In this document: piece after piece, positions 53,699-62,406 of the stretch
How positions within the stretch are numbered: position 1 is the first letter of the stretch
Layout: each line of letters starts with the position of its first letter
Origin: Pseudomonas citrullilanati
GTDB taxonomy: Bacteria; Pseudomonadota; Gammaproteobacteria; Pseudomonadales; Pseudomonadaceae
DNA length: 64,000 nucleotides
Direction: 5' to 3'
Assembly: GCF_030580855.1 (NCBI RefSeq)
Contig: NZ_JAUQOP010000028.1
Coordinates: 19,165 to 83,164, forward strand
The notes under the pieces: generated by a model
Told to the model about the DNA's origin: nothing
What the model saw: only the letters and a program-made list of their open reading frames with translations
Database searches by the model: none
Program-made: the position numbers and the translations under genes

Positions 53699-55122
53699 CA
53701 GGCGTCCCGTGTCACGCGCAGGATTTCTTCAGGCGCCGTGGCGCCGCTGCGGACCCACCGCTCACCGTCCTCGCGCATGCTGAACATACCGGCCTTGCGG
53801 GCGGCGGCGCGCAGGGCCTGTTCGCCCGCGCCCTGGTGGATGAGCGTGCGGATGTCGTCGTCGATGCAGAACAACTCGTGGATGCCGGTACGGCCGCTGT
53901 AGCCGGTCTGGTTGCAGACCGGGCAGCCCACCGGGCGCCAGGTGCCCGGCGTGGCCGGATCCGGTTGCTTGCAGTGCGGGCAGAGCCGGCGCACCAGGCG
54001 CTGGGCCAGCACGCCGAGCATCGACGAGGCCAGCAGGAACGGCTCGACGCCCATGTCGATCAGGCGGTTGATGGCCGATACCGCGTCGTTGGTGTGCAGG
54101 GTCGCCAGCACCAGGTGCCCGGTGAGGGACGCCTGCACGGCGATTTGCGCGGTTTCCAGGTCGCGGATTTCGCCGATCATGATGATGTCCGGGTCCTGGC
54201 GCAGGATCGCCCGCAGCGCCAGTGCAAAGGTCATGTCGATCTTGGCGTTGACCTGGATCTGGCTGATGCCCGGCAGGTCGTATTCCACCGGGTCCTCGAC
54301 GGTGAGGATGTTGTGGACGCTGGCGTCGAGCCGCGCCAGGGCCGCGTAGAGGCTGGTGGTCTTGCCGCTGCCGGTAGGACCGGTGACCAGCACGATGCCG
54401 TGGGGCTGGCGGATCAAGTGATCGAGCTTGCCCAGCACGCCCGGGTCCATGCCCAGGGTTTCCAGTTGCAGGCGCCCGGCCTGTTTGTCCAGGAGCCGCA
54501 TCACCACCCGTTCGCCATGGCCAGTGGGCACCGTGGAAACCCGGATGTCGATGGGGCGTCCCGCCACGCGCAAGGCGATGCGCCCGTCCTGGGGCAAGCG
54601 TTTTTCGGCAATGTCCAACTGGGCCATGATCTTGATCCGCGACACCAGCGCGCCATGCAGCGCCTTGCGCGGCGAGACCACGTCGCGCAGGGTGCCGTCG
54701 ACCCGATAGCGCACCACCGAATGACTCTCGAAGGGCTCGATGTGGATGTCGCTGGCCTCGTCCCGCGCCGCCTGGGTCAGCAAGGCGTTGATCATGCGGA
54801 TCACCGGCGCGCCGTCCTGGGTGTCCAGCAGGTCGGTGATCTCCGGGATGTCCTGCATCAGCCGGTCGAGGTCCACCTCGTTCTCGGCCGCGCCCACCAC
54901 GGCGGCGGCACTGCCGGTGTCGGCGTAGGCGGTGTTGAGCAGGCCGTCGAGTTCCTCATCGCGCACCCGCTCCAGGCGAACGTCGCCGAACTGCCGGCGC
55001 ACTTCACTGATGGACCAGCCCGGCGTGGACGGGCAGACCATCAGCACCGGCCCTTCGTCGTCCTGGCGCAACACCAGGCGCTGGGCCTTGGCCCAGGCGT
55101 ATGGAAGAGTAATGACAGTCAT
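53698..55122 (-). CDS. hxcR: Type II secretion ATPase GspE (HxcR)
   Basis: 474 residues from ATG 55122 (AGGTG ribosome site); a GTG three codons earlier would start inside the neighbouring palindrome. Walker A GPTGSGKTTSLY, an Asp box region, Walker B DPDIIMIGEIRD, and a zinc-binding pair CPHC and CPVC near the C-terminus. It powers pseudopilus assembly from the cytoplasm. Confidence 0.94.
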   Translation of the reverse strand: MTVITLPYAWAKAQRLVLRQDDEGPVLMVCPSTPGWSISEVRRQFGDVRLERVRDEELDGLLNTAYADTGSAAAVVGAAENEVDLDRLMQDIPEITDLLDTQDGAPVIRMINALLTQAARDEASDIHIEPFESHSVVRYRVDGTLRDVVSPRKALHGALVSRIKIMAQLDIAEKRLPQDGRIALRVAGRPIDIRVSTVPTGHGERVVMRLLDKQAGRLQLETLGMDPGVLGKLDHLIRQPHGIVLVTGPTGSGKTTSLYAALARLDASVHNILTVEDPVEYDLPGISQIQVNAKIDMTFALALRAILRQDPDIIMIGEIRDLETAQIAVQASLTGHLVLATLHTNDAVSAINRLIDMGVEPFLLASSMLGVLAQRLVRRLCPHCKQPDPATPGTWRPVGCPVCNQTGYSGRTGIHELFCIDDDIRTLIHQGAGEQALRAAARKAGMFSMREDGERWVRSGATAPEEILRVTRDA

Positions 55123-55132
55123 ACACAGCACC

Positions 55133-55278
55133 TGTGGCGAGGGGATTCATCCCCGCTTGGCCGTGTAGCGGCCCCTCCACAATCACACGTAGATCCCAGG
55201 TAGATCGTGTTGGGCTTTTTGGGGCCGCTACACGGCCCAGCGGGGCGGTGCGACGATTCGCTGAATCCCCTCGCCACA
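55133..55278. repeat. Long palindromic repeat (GTGGCGAGGGGATT family), copy 5, inside the hxc operon
   Basis: 146 bp between hxcQ and hxcR. The outer ends match the family. The right arm carries an insertion of about 15-18 bp (GCGGTGCGACGATTCGC) between the inner and outer hairpins. The inner arms GGCCGTGTAGCGGCCCC / GGGGCCGCTACACGGCC pair almost perfectly. Confidence 0.88.
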
Positions 55279-55306
55279 AATGCAGTGTTTCCAGGGTTGG
55301 TGTTCA

Positions 55307-57670
55307 TCAGCGAGTGCCTCCTTCGACCGGCACCGCCTTGATCACCGCCCTGGGTGTCTGCGACGCAGCGGGCGGGCTGCCCGGGATCGCCCGGGCCGTC
55401 GCCGGCAGTTGCGGGGCCTGGACGTCGGGCATGGCCCAGCTGCGCTCCGGTTGCAACAGGCCCTGGGCGCGGCGCATGAAATCGTAGCGGTTGAGGGTGA
55501 TGCCGCGCCCCGCCGCCGTGTCGCGGATGATATAGGGCCGCAGGAACACCATCAGGTTGGTCTTGGTGGTCTGCCGGCTTTCGTTGCGAAACAGCGCGCC
55601 GATACCCGGCAGGGTCGACAGCCAAGGCACGGCGTCGTTGCTCTGGCTGTAGCCGTCCTGCAGCAACCCGCCCAAAACCATGATCTGGCCGTCGTCCAGC
55701 AGGATGCTGGTGTCGATGGCACGCTTGTTGGTAACAATCCCGGTGGTGCTCGAAGCACGGTTGTCGACGCTGCTGACCTCCTGGTAGATATCCAGCTTCA
55801 CCGTACCGCCCTCGGAGATCTGCGGCCGGACGTTGAGCTTCAGGCCCACTTCTTCACGGGTCACGGTCTGGAACGGGTTGTTGCTGGTGCCGCCACCGCC
55901 GGTGACGTAGCTGCCGCTGACGAAAGGAATGGTCTGGCCGACGAAGATGCTCGCGGCTTCGTTGTCCAGGGTCAGCAGGTTCGGCGTCGACAACACGTTG
56001 GTGCCGCCCTTGCTCTTCAGGGCCCGGGCCAGGACCTTGAGGTCGAGGATCTTGCCGATGCCGGGAATGTCCACGGTGCCGTTGACCAACCCGAGGTTCA
56101 GGCCCCGGGGCAGCACATCGATGCTGGTCTTGCCGTTCAGGTTGAGCCCGGTGCCGCCGAGGTTGACACCGCCGATCACGCCGCTGCCGCCGAGGTTGCC
56201 GGTCTGCCATTGCACACCGAACTCACTGGCGTCATCTTCGCTGACTTCGACGATCAGGCTTTCGATCACCACCTGGGCGCGTCGCTGGTCGAGCAGGTCG
56301 ATGACTTCCCGCAGGTTGCGGTACAGCGGGTCGGGCGCGGAGATCAGCAAGGTATTGGTGGTGGCATCCGCCTGGATGGTCACGCCGCCCGCGCTGAAGG
56401 CGGTGTTCTGCTCGTTTTTCGTCGAGGTCGTGGCTTGTCCGCCACTGCCCTGGCCATAGCCATTGCCGCTGCCATTGCTGGAAACACTGCCACCGGTGGT
56501 AGCGCTGCTGCCGTCGGTGCTGCCCTGCCCGCCCTGGCCGTTGGTGCTGGCCCCCATGCCGCTGAGCACCGAACGGGCATTGTCGTTGCCCTCGCCTTCG
56601 CTTTCACCGGTGAGCAAGCCGCGCAAGGCCTGGGCGAGTTTGCCGGCCTGGGCGTTGCGCAGGTACACCACGTGCAGGTTGCTCGGGTTGTTCTGGGCGT
56701 TGTCGAGTTTGTAGATCAGGTTGCGCGCCAGCTCGGTGCGCTCGGGGCTGCCAGCCCGGATGATGATGGAGTTGGAGCGCGGGTCGCCGATCACGTTGAT
56801 TTTCTGGGTCTGGTCGCCCCCCTGGGTTTCCAGCAGGTCGGAGACCATTTGCGCGATGTCCACGGCGATGCCGTTCTGGACCGGGACCACGTCGGTGTCG
56901 ATGGCGCTGGGGGTGTCGATGCCTTCGATGAGTTGCGCCACCCGCGACAGGTTCTCGGCGTAATCGGTGACGACGATGGTGTTGTTACCGGGGTAGGCAT
57001 TGATGGGGTTGTTCGGGGAAACGATCGGGCGCAGCACGGGGATCAGGTTGACCGCGTTTTCGTATTGCAGGCGAAAGGTACGGGTCAACATGCCGTTGCC
57101 GGCCGGTTTGTCGGCGCTGTAGATCGGCCCGCCCAGCAGCTTGGCGTCGGCTTCGGGCACCACCTGGGCCACGCCGCCGACATCCACCACGCTGAAGCCT
57201 TGCATGCGCAGCGCCGCCAACAGCATGGCGTAGGCCTGGCTCGCCGGCACCTGGCCCTCGGAGACCAGCGTCAGGTTGCCCTTGACCCGGGGGTCCACCA
57301 GGAACTGCTGGCCGGTGGAACGGGATAGCGCGCGCACCACCGCCTGGATGTCCGCCTCGACGAAATTCAACGTCACCGGTTGATCCCCCAGCGGGTTGCG
57401 CGCCGGTGGCGGGTTGCGGGGCTCGCGGGCGCGGGAGGTCAGGTCGACCTGGTGGCGCACCGGCGGCTTCTGCTCACGCGCCGCCTGGGCGCGCTGGCGG
57501 TCGAGCAAGGCGTCGCCGCTGCGCTGCGTGCTGCCCAACGGAACGCCCAGCTCACTGTCCACCAGCAACGGTGGCTGCGACGCGGGCGGCGTGCTGTTGC
57601 ACGCGCTCAATGCCAGCAACAACAGCGGCGCGGCCTTGCGCCAATGACGTGGGTAACGGGCCCCCTTCAT
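55307..57670 (-). CDS. hxcQ: Type II secretion secretin GspD, lipoprotein form (HxcQ)
   Basis: 787 residues. The signal peptide ends in the lipobox LSAC with Cys24, so the secretin is lipid-anchored and should reach the outer membrane without a pilotin, as shown for HxcQ. N0-N3 domains follow (VNLNFVEADIQAVVR-like start near 95), a Gly/Ser/Asn-rich loop at about 400-440, and the secretin core (about 500-730, VPWLSTLPGIGALF). The start overlaps the hxcZ stop (ATGA). Confidence 0.94.
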   Translation of the reverse strand: MKGARYPRHWRKAAPLLLLALSACNSTPPASQPPLLVDSELGVPLGSTQRSGDALLDRQRAQAAREQKPPVRHQVDLTSRAREPRNPPPARNPLGDQPVTLNFVEADIQAVVRALSRSTGQQFLVDPRVKGNLTLVSEGQVPASQAYAMLLAALRMQGFSVVDVGGVAQVVPEADAKLLGGPIYSADKPAGNGMLTRTFRLQYENAVNLIPVLRPIVSPNNPINAYPGNNTIVVTDYAENLSRVAQLIEGIDTPSAIDTDVVPVQNGIAVDIAQMVSDLLETQGGDQTQKINVIGDPRSNSIIIRAGSPERTELARNLIYKLDNAQNNPSNLHVVYLRNAQAGKLAQALRGLLTGESEGEGNDNARSVLSGMGASTNGQGGQGSTDGSSATTGGSVSSNGSGNGYGQGSGGQATTSTKNEQNTAFSAGGVTIQADATTNTLLISAPDPLYRNLREVIDLLDQRRAQVVIESLIVEVSEDDASEFGVQWQTGNLGGSGVIGGVNLGGTGLNLNGKTSIDVLPRGLNLGLVNGTVDIPGIGKILDLKVLARALKSKGGTNVLSTPNLLTLDNEAASIFVGQTIPFVSGSYVTGGGGTSNNPFQTVTREEVGLKLNVRPQISEGGTVKLDIYQEVSSVDNRASSTTGIVTNKRAIDTSILLDDGQIMVLGGLLQDGYSQSNDAVPWLSTLPGIGALFRNESRQTTKTNLMVFLRPYIIRDTAAGRGITLNRYDFMRRAQGLLQPERSWAMPDVQAPQLPATARAIPGSPPAASQTPRAVIKAVPVEGGTR

Positions 57671-58236
57671 GAAGCTTCCTTAGCGCCTTGCGCCTGATGC
57701 ATGCGAACGGTTCCGGACAACGTGCCGGCGGTATTTTCAAGGTGGGCGGGATCGACCGTGGCCGTGCGCTGCAAGCGAGCCTCGGACACCTCCAGGGACA
57801 ACGCCCCGGGATTGCTCAACAGCCAGCCGATCACGCCGTCGGCCGGCGCGTCGGTGAAGGTGAGTTGCCAGGCGTTGGCCGTCTCGGCCCCGGGCGCCTG
57901 CAACTGGTAGTGCTCGCCCAGCCCGCTGGCGTCCAGGGTCTGGCGCAGCAGCGCTTCCAGCGACTGGCCGGGCGTCGGCCCGGCGACATCGCGCAGCAGC
58001 ACTTCGAGGGCTTCGGTCTGCGAGCGCAGCTTCGGCGTTTCGGCCTGCCAGTAGGCGATGGTCTTCAGCGGCGGCTCGATCAACCCCAGCCAGACCAGGC
58101 AACCGCCCAGCACCAGCGCGCTAAGGCCCACGGCACGTCGCTCGCGCACCGCCAGGCCCTGCCAGAAGGTTCGGCAGCGGCCACGAACGATTTGCCAACG
58201 GGTACCCAGTACGGCCAGGGACGGTTTATTCATCAT
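57667..58236 (-). CDS. hxcZ: Type II secretion protein GspM (HxcZ)
   Basis: 189 residues from the first of two adjacent ATGs (58236 or 58233), GGAAG upstream. One membrane helix at about 35-54 (AVGLSALVLGGCLVWLGLIE), then a periplasmic ferredoxin-like domain ending in DPAHLENTAGTLSGTVRMH. It pairs with GspL in the platform. Overlaps both neighbours. Confidence 0.85.
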   Translation of the reverse strand: MMNKPSLAVLGTRWQIVRGRCRTFWQGLAVRERRAVGLSALVLGGCLVWLGLIEPPLKTIAYWQAETPKLRSQTEALEVLLRDVAGPTPGQSLEALLRQTLDASGLGEHYQLQAPGAETANAWQLTFTDAPADGVIGWLLSNPGALSLEVSEARLQRTATVDPAHLENTAGTLSGTVRMHQAQGAKEAS

Positions 58237-59398
58237 CGTCTTCCGGCGCTTGATCGGGGCTGGCCTGGTCGGCCGGCGCCATGCGCAGCGTCCAGCCTTG
58301 ATCGGCGGCGACCACCTCGATACCGGCCTGGACCAAGGGCGCTTTCCAATCGTCTTCAGCGGCGGCCTTGGGCGCCTCGGCCACGACGTCCAGGCGCAAC
58401 TCGCCGTTCTCGAACACCAACGCCTGGGCGTTACCGCCCATGAACGGCATGGCATTGCCTGCCTGTTGCATCAGGCTGGCAAAGCGTTGGCCCGGGTCCG
58501 TCGCCGTCCCGCCCTGGCGTGCGGCGATCTGTTGCCGGGCCTGTTGCAGCGGGTTGAGCACCACCGGCACTTCAGGAAACGCCTGTTTCACCCGTTGGCT
58601 CATTTGTGCTTTGAGCCGCTGGCCCTGGGCCGCCTCCCGTGCCGCATACAGGTTCAGGCCGAGTACCCAGACCGCCAACGCCAGCGCACACATCGCCGCC
58701 GCCCGACCCCAGCCACCACGCCCGGCCACGCTGCGAGAAACACCGGCGTGCAAGCCCCAGCCCGGCGCGCTGCCAGTCCAGCGCTGGGTATCGGCCAGGG
58801 TCGTGAACGACGCCTGGGGTGGCGATGCGCCGACCCAGTGCAAGCCTGGCCCGACGGCCAGCAGCCACTGCGCCAACGCCTCCGGCTGCAACGGCTGCAC
58901 CTCGGCCTGCTGCAGGCCCTGGCGCAGCAGCAGGTGGCCGTCCTCGATGCACGCCACCGGCCCTGCCAGCGCGGGCAAGGCATAGGCGGCCGGATAAAGG
59001 CCGCGCAACTTCAGGCCAGCCTGGTGCAGCAACTGCTCCAGCCTGGCGAGCGACTGGCGGTCCAGCCAGGCGATCTGGACCTGGCCGTCGGCTCCGCGCG
59101 GGCTGTGGGCCACCTGCATCTGTTCGCTGGCCCCAAGCATCAAGGCCTGGGCCGCGCAGGTCACCGCCGCGGTGATCTTCGCCGCCGGCAACGCGGGCAG
59201 TTCGAGGCGGGTCAGCAGGCTGTCGCGGGGGTGGAGAAAGCATTCCACCGAGCGCTGTTTGCCGCCCTGCCCCAACGCCCTGAGGCTGCTGCGCCCGTGA
59301 TCACGCACCTGGCCCTGGCGATCCAGCGAAGCGAACGCCAGTGGGCTGTCGAGATCCAGTTCGGCCAGCGGCGCCAGCGCCACGCGCAAAGAGGTCAT
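58226..59398 (-). CDS. hxcY: Type II secretion protein GspL (HxcY)
   Basis: 390 residues from ATG 59398, sharing ATGA with hxcX; the long upstream frame lies in hxcX. A cytoplasmic actin-like domain (about 1-215), one membrane helix at about 228-248, and a periplasmic domain. It links the ATPase to the inner-membrane platform. Confidence 0.88.
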   Translation of the reverse strand: MTSLRVALAPLAELDLDSPLAFASLDRQGQVRDHGRSSLRALGQGGKQRSVECFLHPRDSLLTRLELPALPAAKITAAVTCAAQALMLGASEQMQVAHSPRGADGQVQIAWLDRQSLARLEQLLHQAGLKLRGLYPAAYALPALAGPVACIEDGHLLLRQGLQQAEVQPLQPEALAQWLLAVGPGLHWVGASPPQASFTTLADTQRWTGSAPGWGLHAGVSRSVAGRGGWGRAAAMCALALAVWVLGLNLYAAREAAQGQRLKAQMSQRVKQAFPEVPVVLNPLQQARQQIAARQGGTATDPGQRFASLMQQAGNAMPFMGGNAQALVFENGELRLDVVAEAPKAAAEDDWKAPLVQAGIEVVAADQGWTLRMAPADQASPDQAPEDDDE

Positions 59399-60381
59399 AC
59401 CCCGACCCTCGACCAGATCACCCGGGGCAACCGGTCCTGGCTGCGCTGCAACAACGCGTCCAGTTCGACCCGCCGTTGACCGCTGCGGGCCTGACCGCGC
59501 AGGCGGAACCAGTCGCTGGTGATGCCGACCTTGACCGTGGTCGTCTCCAGTTCCGGCATCCGCAGGCGGTTGACGAAATCCCCGCGATTGATGAACCAGT
59601 GGCCGCCGTCCCGCTCCCGGACCAGCGCCTCGGCCCGTTGCAGCGACAACCCCGGCACGGCGGCGGCGAGCACCGGCGCGCTGGCGGTGTTGCCGTTGAG
59701 CCAGGTATTGGCCGGCAGGATCGTCACGTAGGGCGCCAGCGTGTCGAGCACGGCCGGCGTGACGCCCTTGACGCTGCCCAGGTCCCGTACGGTGCGCAGC
59801 ATCGGCCGGGTTGGCTTCAGCGTCTCGGCGTCGGTGTCCGGCGAGGTGTCGCGACCACTGTCGAAGGCACGGCTTACGGGGGCCGTGTCCGCTCGCTGCG
59901 GATTCAACGTGCGCGGGTAGGCCTCGATCACCCGCTCGACAATCCGGGCGCGCACGCTGGCGGCGATTCCCAGTTGCGCGCAAAGCCGTTCGAAGGCCGC
60001 CAGTTGTTCCTCGTCGACCCGATCATCGGCGACCAAGTTGCGCAGGTTGAACTTGCCTTGTTCATCGTCCAATTGCCCTTCGAACGGCGTGTCGATCTGG
60101 CTCAAACCGGGCAGGACAATGGGTTTCGCCCAGGGCTGGCCGAAGCGCGTCAACGGGTCACGCTGGCGGGCGTCCCACAGCAACTGGCGACTCAACGCCA
60201 GGCCGCCTTGCATCCGCGCGCTGCCCTGGATGCGCAACTGCTCGGCCTCCAGGCTGCGGGTGAACAGGGCTTGGCGTGTGAGCATGCCACCGGCGATCAC
60301 CGCGACCACGGCGGCGATCAGCAAGGCGCTGATGACCGCCATGCCGCGCTGCTTCGCCGCGCGGGGCGAATGGTTTCGCAT
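59395..60381 (-). CDS. hxcX: Type II secretion minor pseudopilin GspK (HxcX)
   Basis: 328 residues from ATG 60381 (a GTG sits one codon earlier). A prepilin-like leader RGMAVISALLIAAVVAVI lacks the Glu5 of other pseudopilins, which is normal for GspK, the tip protein. A large globular domain (with AAFERLCAQLGI and a helix-hairpin-like segment near VPGLSLQRAEALV) follows. Six bases separate its start from the hxcT stop. Confidence 0.9.
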   Translation of the reverse strand: MRNHSPRAAKQRGMAVISALLIAAVVAVIAGGMLTRQALFTRSLEAEQLRIQGSARMQGGLALSRQLLWDARQRDPLTRFGQPWAKPIVLPGLSQIDTPFEGQLDDEQGKFNLRNLVADDRVDEEQLAAFERLCAQLGIAASVRARIVERVIEAYPRTLNPQRADTAPVSRAFDSGRDTSPDTDAETLKPTRPMLRTVRDLGSVKGVTPAVLDTLAPYVTILPANTWLNGNTASAPVLAAAVPGLSLQRAEALVRERDGGHWFINRGDFVNRLRMPELETTTVKVGITSDWFRLRGQARSGQRRVELDALLQRSQDRLPRVIWSRVGV

Positions 60382-60389
60382 CACGGTCC

Positions 60390-60839
60390 CTAGAGCTGCC
60401 AGGAGCCAATGTCGGCATTCACGCCGTCGCCGTCAGGCTGGCCGTCGGCGCCCAGGGAAAAGACATCGACTTCGCCATTGGCACCGGGGTTGAGGTAGTT
60501 GTAGGGACGGCCCCAGGGGTCGTTGGGCAGGCGCTCCAGGTACGAACGCCAGGTGCCGTTCTTGGCGTCGGCGGGCTTCTCCACCAGCACCTTGAGGCCC
60601 TGGTTCATGCTCGGGTAGCTGCCGTGGTCCAGGCGATACAACTTCAGGGCCTGCATCAGCCCGCCGATGTCCTGCTTCGCCGCCGTCGCCCGGGCCTGGT
60701 CCGGGCGGTCGAGCACCTTGGGCACCACCATGGCAGCCAGGATGCCAAGGATGACCACCACGACCATGATCTCGATCAGGGTGAAGCCCCGTTGCCCGCG
60801 TGGGCCTAGGGGACGGGCGTTGTAACGGGCGATCTGCAT
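60390..60839 (-). CDS. hxcT: Type II secretion major pseudopilin GspG (HxcT)
   Basis: 149 residues from ATG 60839. Prepilin peptidase site RG-FTLIEIMVVVVILG at about residue 17-18. The calcium-loop region NDPWGRPYNYLNPG and the FSLGADGQPDGDG end are typical of GspG. First gene of the minus-strand hxcTXYZQRS run. No prepilin peptidase gene is nearby, so PilD from elsewhere is expected. Confidence 0.95.
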   Translation of the reverse strand: MQIARYNARPLGPRGQRGFTLIEIMVVVVILGILAAMVVPKVLDRPDQARATAAKQDIGGLMQALKLYRLDHGSYPSMNQGLKVLVEKPADAKNGTWRSYLERLPNDPWGRPYNYLNPGANGEVDVFSLGADGQPDGDGVNADIGSWQL

Positions 60840-60954
60840 CTCGACGGTCCTTCGCTGGATTCGATACGAGGCGCAGTGTTGCAAGAAAATATGTCAGTGA
60901 TATTGAAATTGCTCAGGAGCTTGCGTCGTCAATCGGTCACGAACCCGGGTTAAC

Positions 60955-60979
60955 CTCAAGGGCTGCTTTCGCCCTTGAG
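60955..60979 (+). promoter_or_regulatory. Hairpin directly before hxcV
   Basis: CTCAAGGGC / GCCCTTGAG, perfect 9-bp stem with a TGCTTTC loop, ending 7 bp before the hxcV ATG. No Shine-Dalgarno can be seen there, so the hairpin may control translation or be a terminator-like relic. Confidence 0.4.
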
Positions 60980-60986
60980 CCCGCCC

Positions 60987-61361
60987 ATGTCACGCCCCGC
61001 TCCGCAAGCCGGCTTCACCCTGATCGAGGTGCTGGTGGCCCTGGCGATCATCGCCGTGGCCATGTCGGCGGCGGTCCGCGTGGCGGCGGTGATGACCCAG
61101 GGCAACGGCCTGCTGCGCGACAAATCCATCGCCCTGCTGGCCGCCCGCAGCCAACTGGCGCAGTTGCAACTGGACGGACGACTGGCACCGGGCACGAAGG
61201 TCTTCGAGTGCGACCAGGGGCGCTTGCTGCTGCGCTGCGAACAGACCTTGCGCCCGGCGGAAAACGGGCGGCTGTTGCGGGTGGAATTGAGCGTGTCGGA
61301 TCGCAGCCGCGAGGCACCGCCGCTGGCTCGGTTGGAGACGTGGGTCAGCCGGGAAAAGTAA
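60987..61361 (+). CDS. hxcV: Type II secretion minor pseudopilin GspI (HxcV)
   Basis: 124 residues from ATG 60987; a TTG four codons earlier lies in the hairpin. Cleavage site AG-FTLIEVLVALAII near residue 9-10 with Glu at +5. Divergent from hxcT. It forms part of the pseudopilus tip with GspJ and GspK. Confidence 0.92.
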   Translation: MSRPAPQAGFTLIEVLVALAIIAVAMSAAVRVAAVMTQGNGLLRDKSIALLAARSQLAQLQLDGRLAPGTKVFECDQGRLLLRCEQTLRPAENGRLLRVELSVSDRSREAPPLARLETWVSREK

Positions 61362-61393
61362 AAAGGTGAACACATCTCCCTCGCCACAGGGTT

Positions 61394-61837
61394 TCAGCGT
61401 TGATGTTCGGGGCGGGTCAGCAAAGGCAAAACCAACGCATCCGGCAACCGGGAAAGGGCCAGGCGGGTCTGCTCATTGCCGCGCTCGATGACCACCGCCT
61501 GCGCCTCGATCGCCACCAACCGCACCCCTTGGGCCACCCGCTCACCCACCAGGAAACTGCGCGGCGGGCCGTCGTTGAGGCTCAGGATCGCCACGGCGCC
61601 GCGGGCGCCGGCCATCACCCCGCTGACCTTGATCTCCACCGGTGCCGGCTGGTTGGAGAACCATTGCAACGCCGGGTTATCCGAGCGCTCCGCCAGCCGC
61701 TGCGGGGCAACATCCGGGGTGCGCGATTCGGCGGGGGTCAGCAACAGCGAAGACCAGGTCGCCACCCCCGCCAGCGTCGCCAGCAATCCCAACGCCTGTA
61801 CCAGCTGTGCCGGGGATACCCGTTCGATGAACGCCAT
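61394..61837 (-). CDS. hxcP: Type II secretion protein GspC (HxcP), short form
   Basis: 147 residues from ATG 61837 with GGAGATT. Short cytoplasmic tail, one helix at about 13-33, and an HR (homology region) domain at about 70-145 (VSGVMAGARGAVAILSLND, VGERVAQGVRLVAIEAQAVVIERG). The usual C-terminal PDZ or coiled-coil part is missing. It contacts the secretin N0 domain. It is inserted on the minus strand between plus-strand hxcV and hxcU. Confidence 0.85.
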   Translation of the reverse strand: MAFIERVSPAQLVQALGLLATLAGVATWSSLLLTPAESRTPDVAPQRLAERSDNPALQWFSNQPAPVEIKVSGVMAGARGAVAILSLNDGPPRSFLVGERVAQGVRLVAIEAQAVVIERGNEQTRLALSRLPDALVLPLLTRPEHQR

Positions 61838-61953
61838 GGCCTGAATCTCCTTGTTGATTCCGGCCTCCAGCGTACCCGGCAAATCTCTCCGTTTTATTTC
61901 ACACCCTTATCATCTTGCCCGTGCAGGATGGTCTCCACGCAAAGGAGCGCGCG

Positions 61954-62406
61954 ATGGCCCGGGACACGCAACGTGGTTTTACCCTGATCGAATTGATGGT
62001 GGTACTGGTGATCATCGGCATCGCCAGCGCCGCCGTGAGCCTGAGCATCAAGCCGGATCCATCGAAGGTGTTGCGCCAGGACGCCGAGCGGCTGGTGCAA
62101 TTGCTGCAACTGGCCCAGACCGAAGCGCGCACGGACGGGCGACCGATCACCTGGCGCTGGGACGCCAAGGGCTTCAGCTTCAGTCGCCGCAGCGACCAGG
62201 GAACGGCGTTGGATCGCTTCAAGGACGATCCGCAGTTGCATCCACGCCGCTGGCGGAGCGCGTCGATGGACGTTCGCGTGGAGCCTCGGCAACGGGTCGT
62301 GTTGAATGCCGAGTGGCTCGGCGAGCCGTTGCAGATCCGCCTGTCGGATGGCCAGAACAGCCTCAGCGTGCAACGCAATGCCGCCGGGCGGGTGCAGATC
62401 CAATGA
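61954..62406 (+). CDS. hxcU: Type II secretion minor pseudopilin GspH (HxcU)
   Basis: 150 residues, ATG after AAAGGAG. Cleavage site RG-FTLIELMVVLVIIG near residue 8, followed by the GspH globular part (EARTDGRPITWRWDAKGFSF). The stop overlaps the hxcW start (ATGA). Confidence 0.92.
   Translation: MARDTQRGFTLIELMVVLVIIGIASAAVSLSIKPDPSKVLRQDAERLVQLLQLAQTEARTDGRPITWRWDAKGFSFSRRSDQGTALDRFKDDPQLHPRRWRSASMDVRVEPRQRVVLNAEWLGEPLQIRLSDGQNSLSVQRNAAGRVQIQ

Noticed and set aside
58237..58455. Extended start of the GspM gene
   Set aside because: The extra 73 codons lie inside the GspL gene and are basic, non-family sequence; the double ATG at 58236/58233 has a ribosome site.
60880..60910. Pho box between hxcT and hxcV
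   Set aside because: Only one half (CTGACAT on the minus strand) is near consensus; the partner matches 3 of 7.
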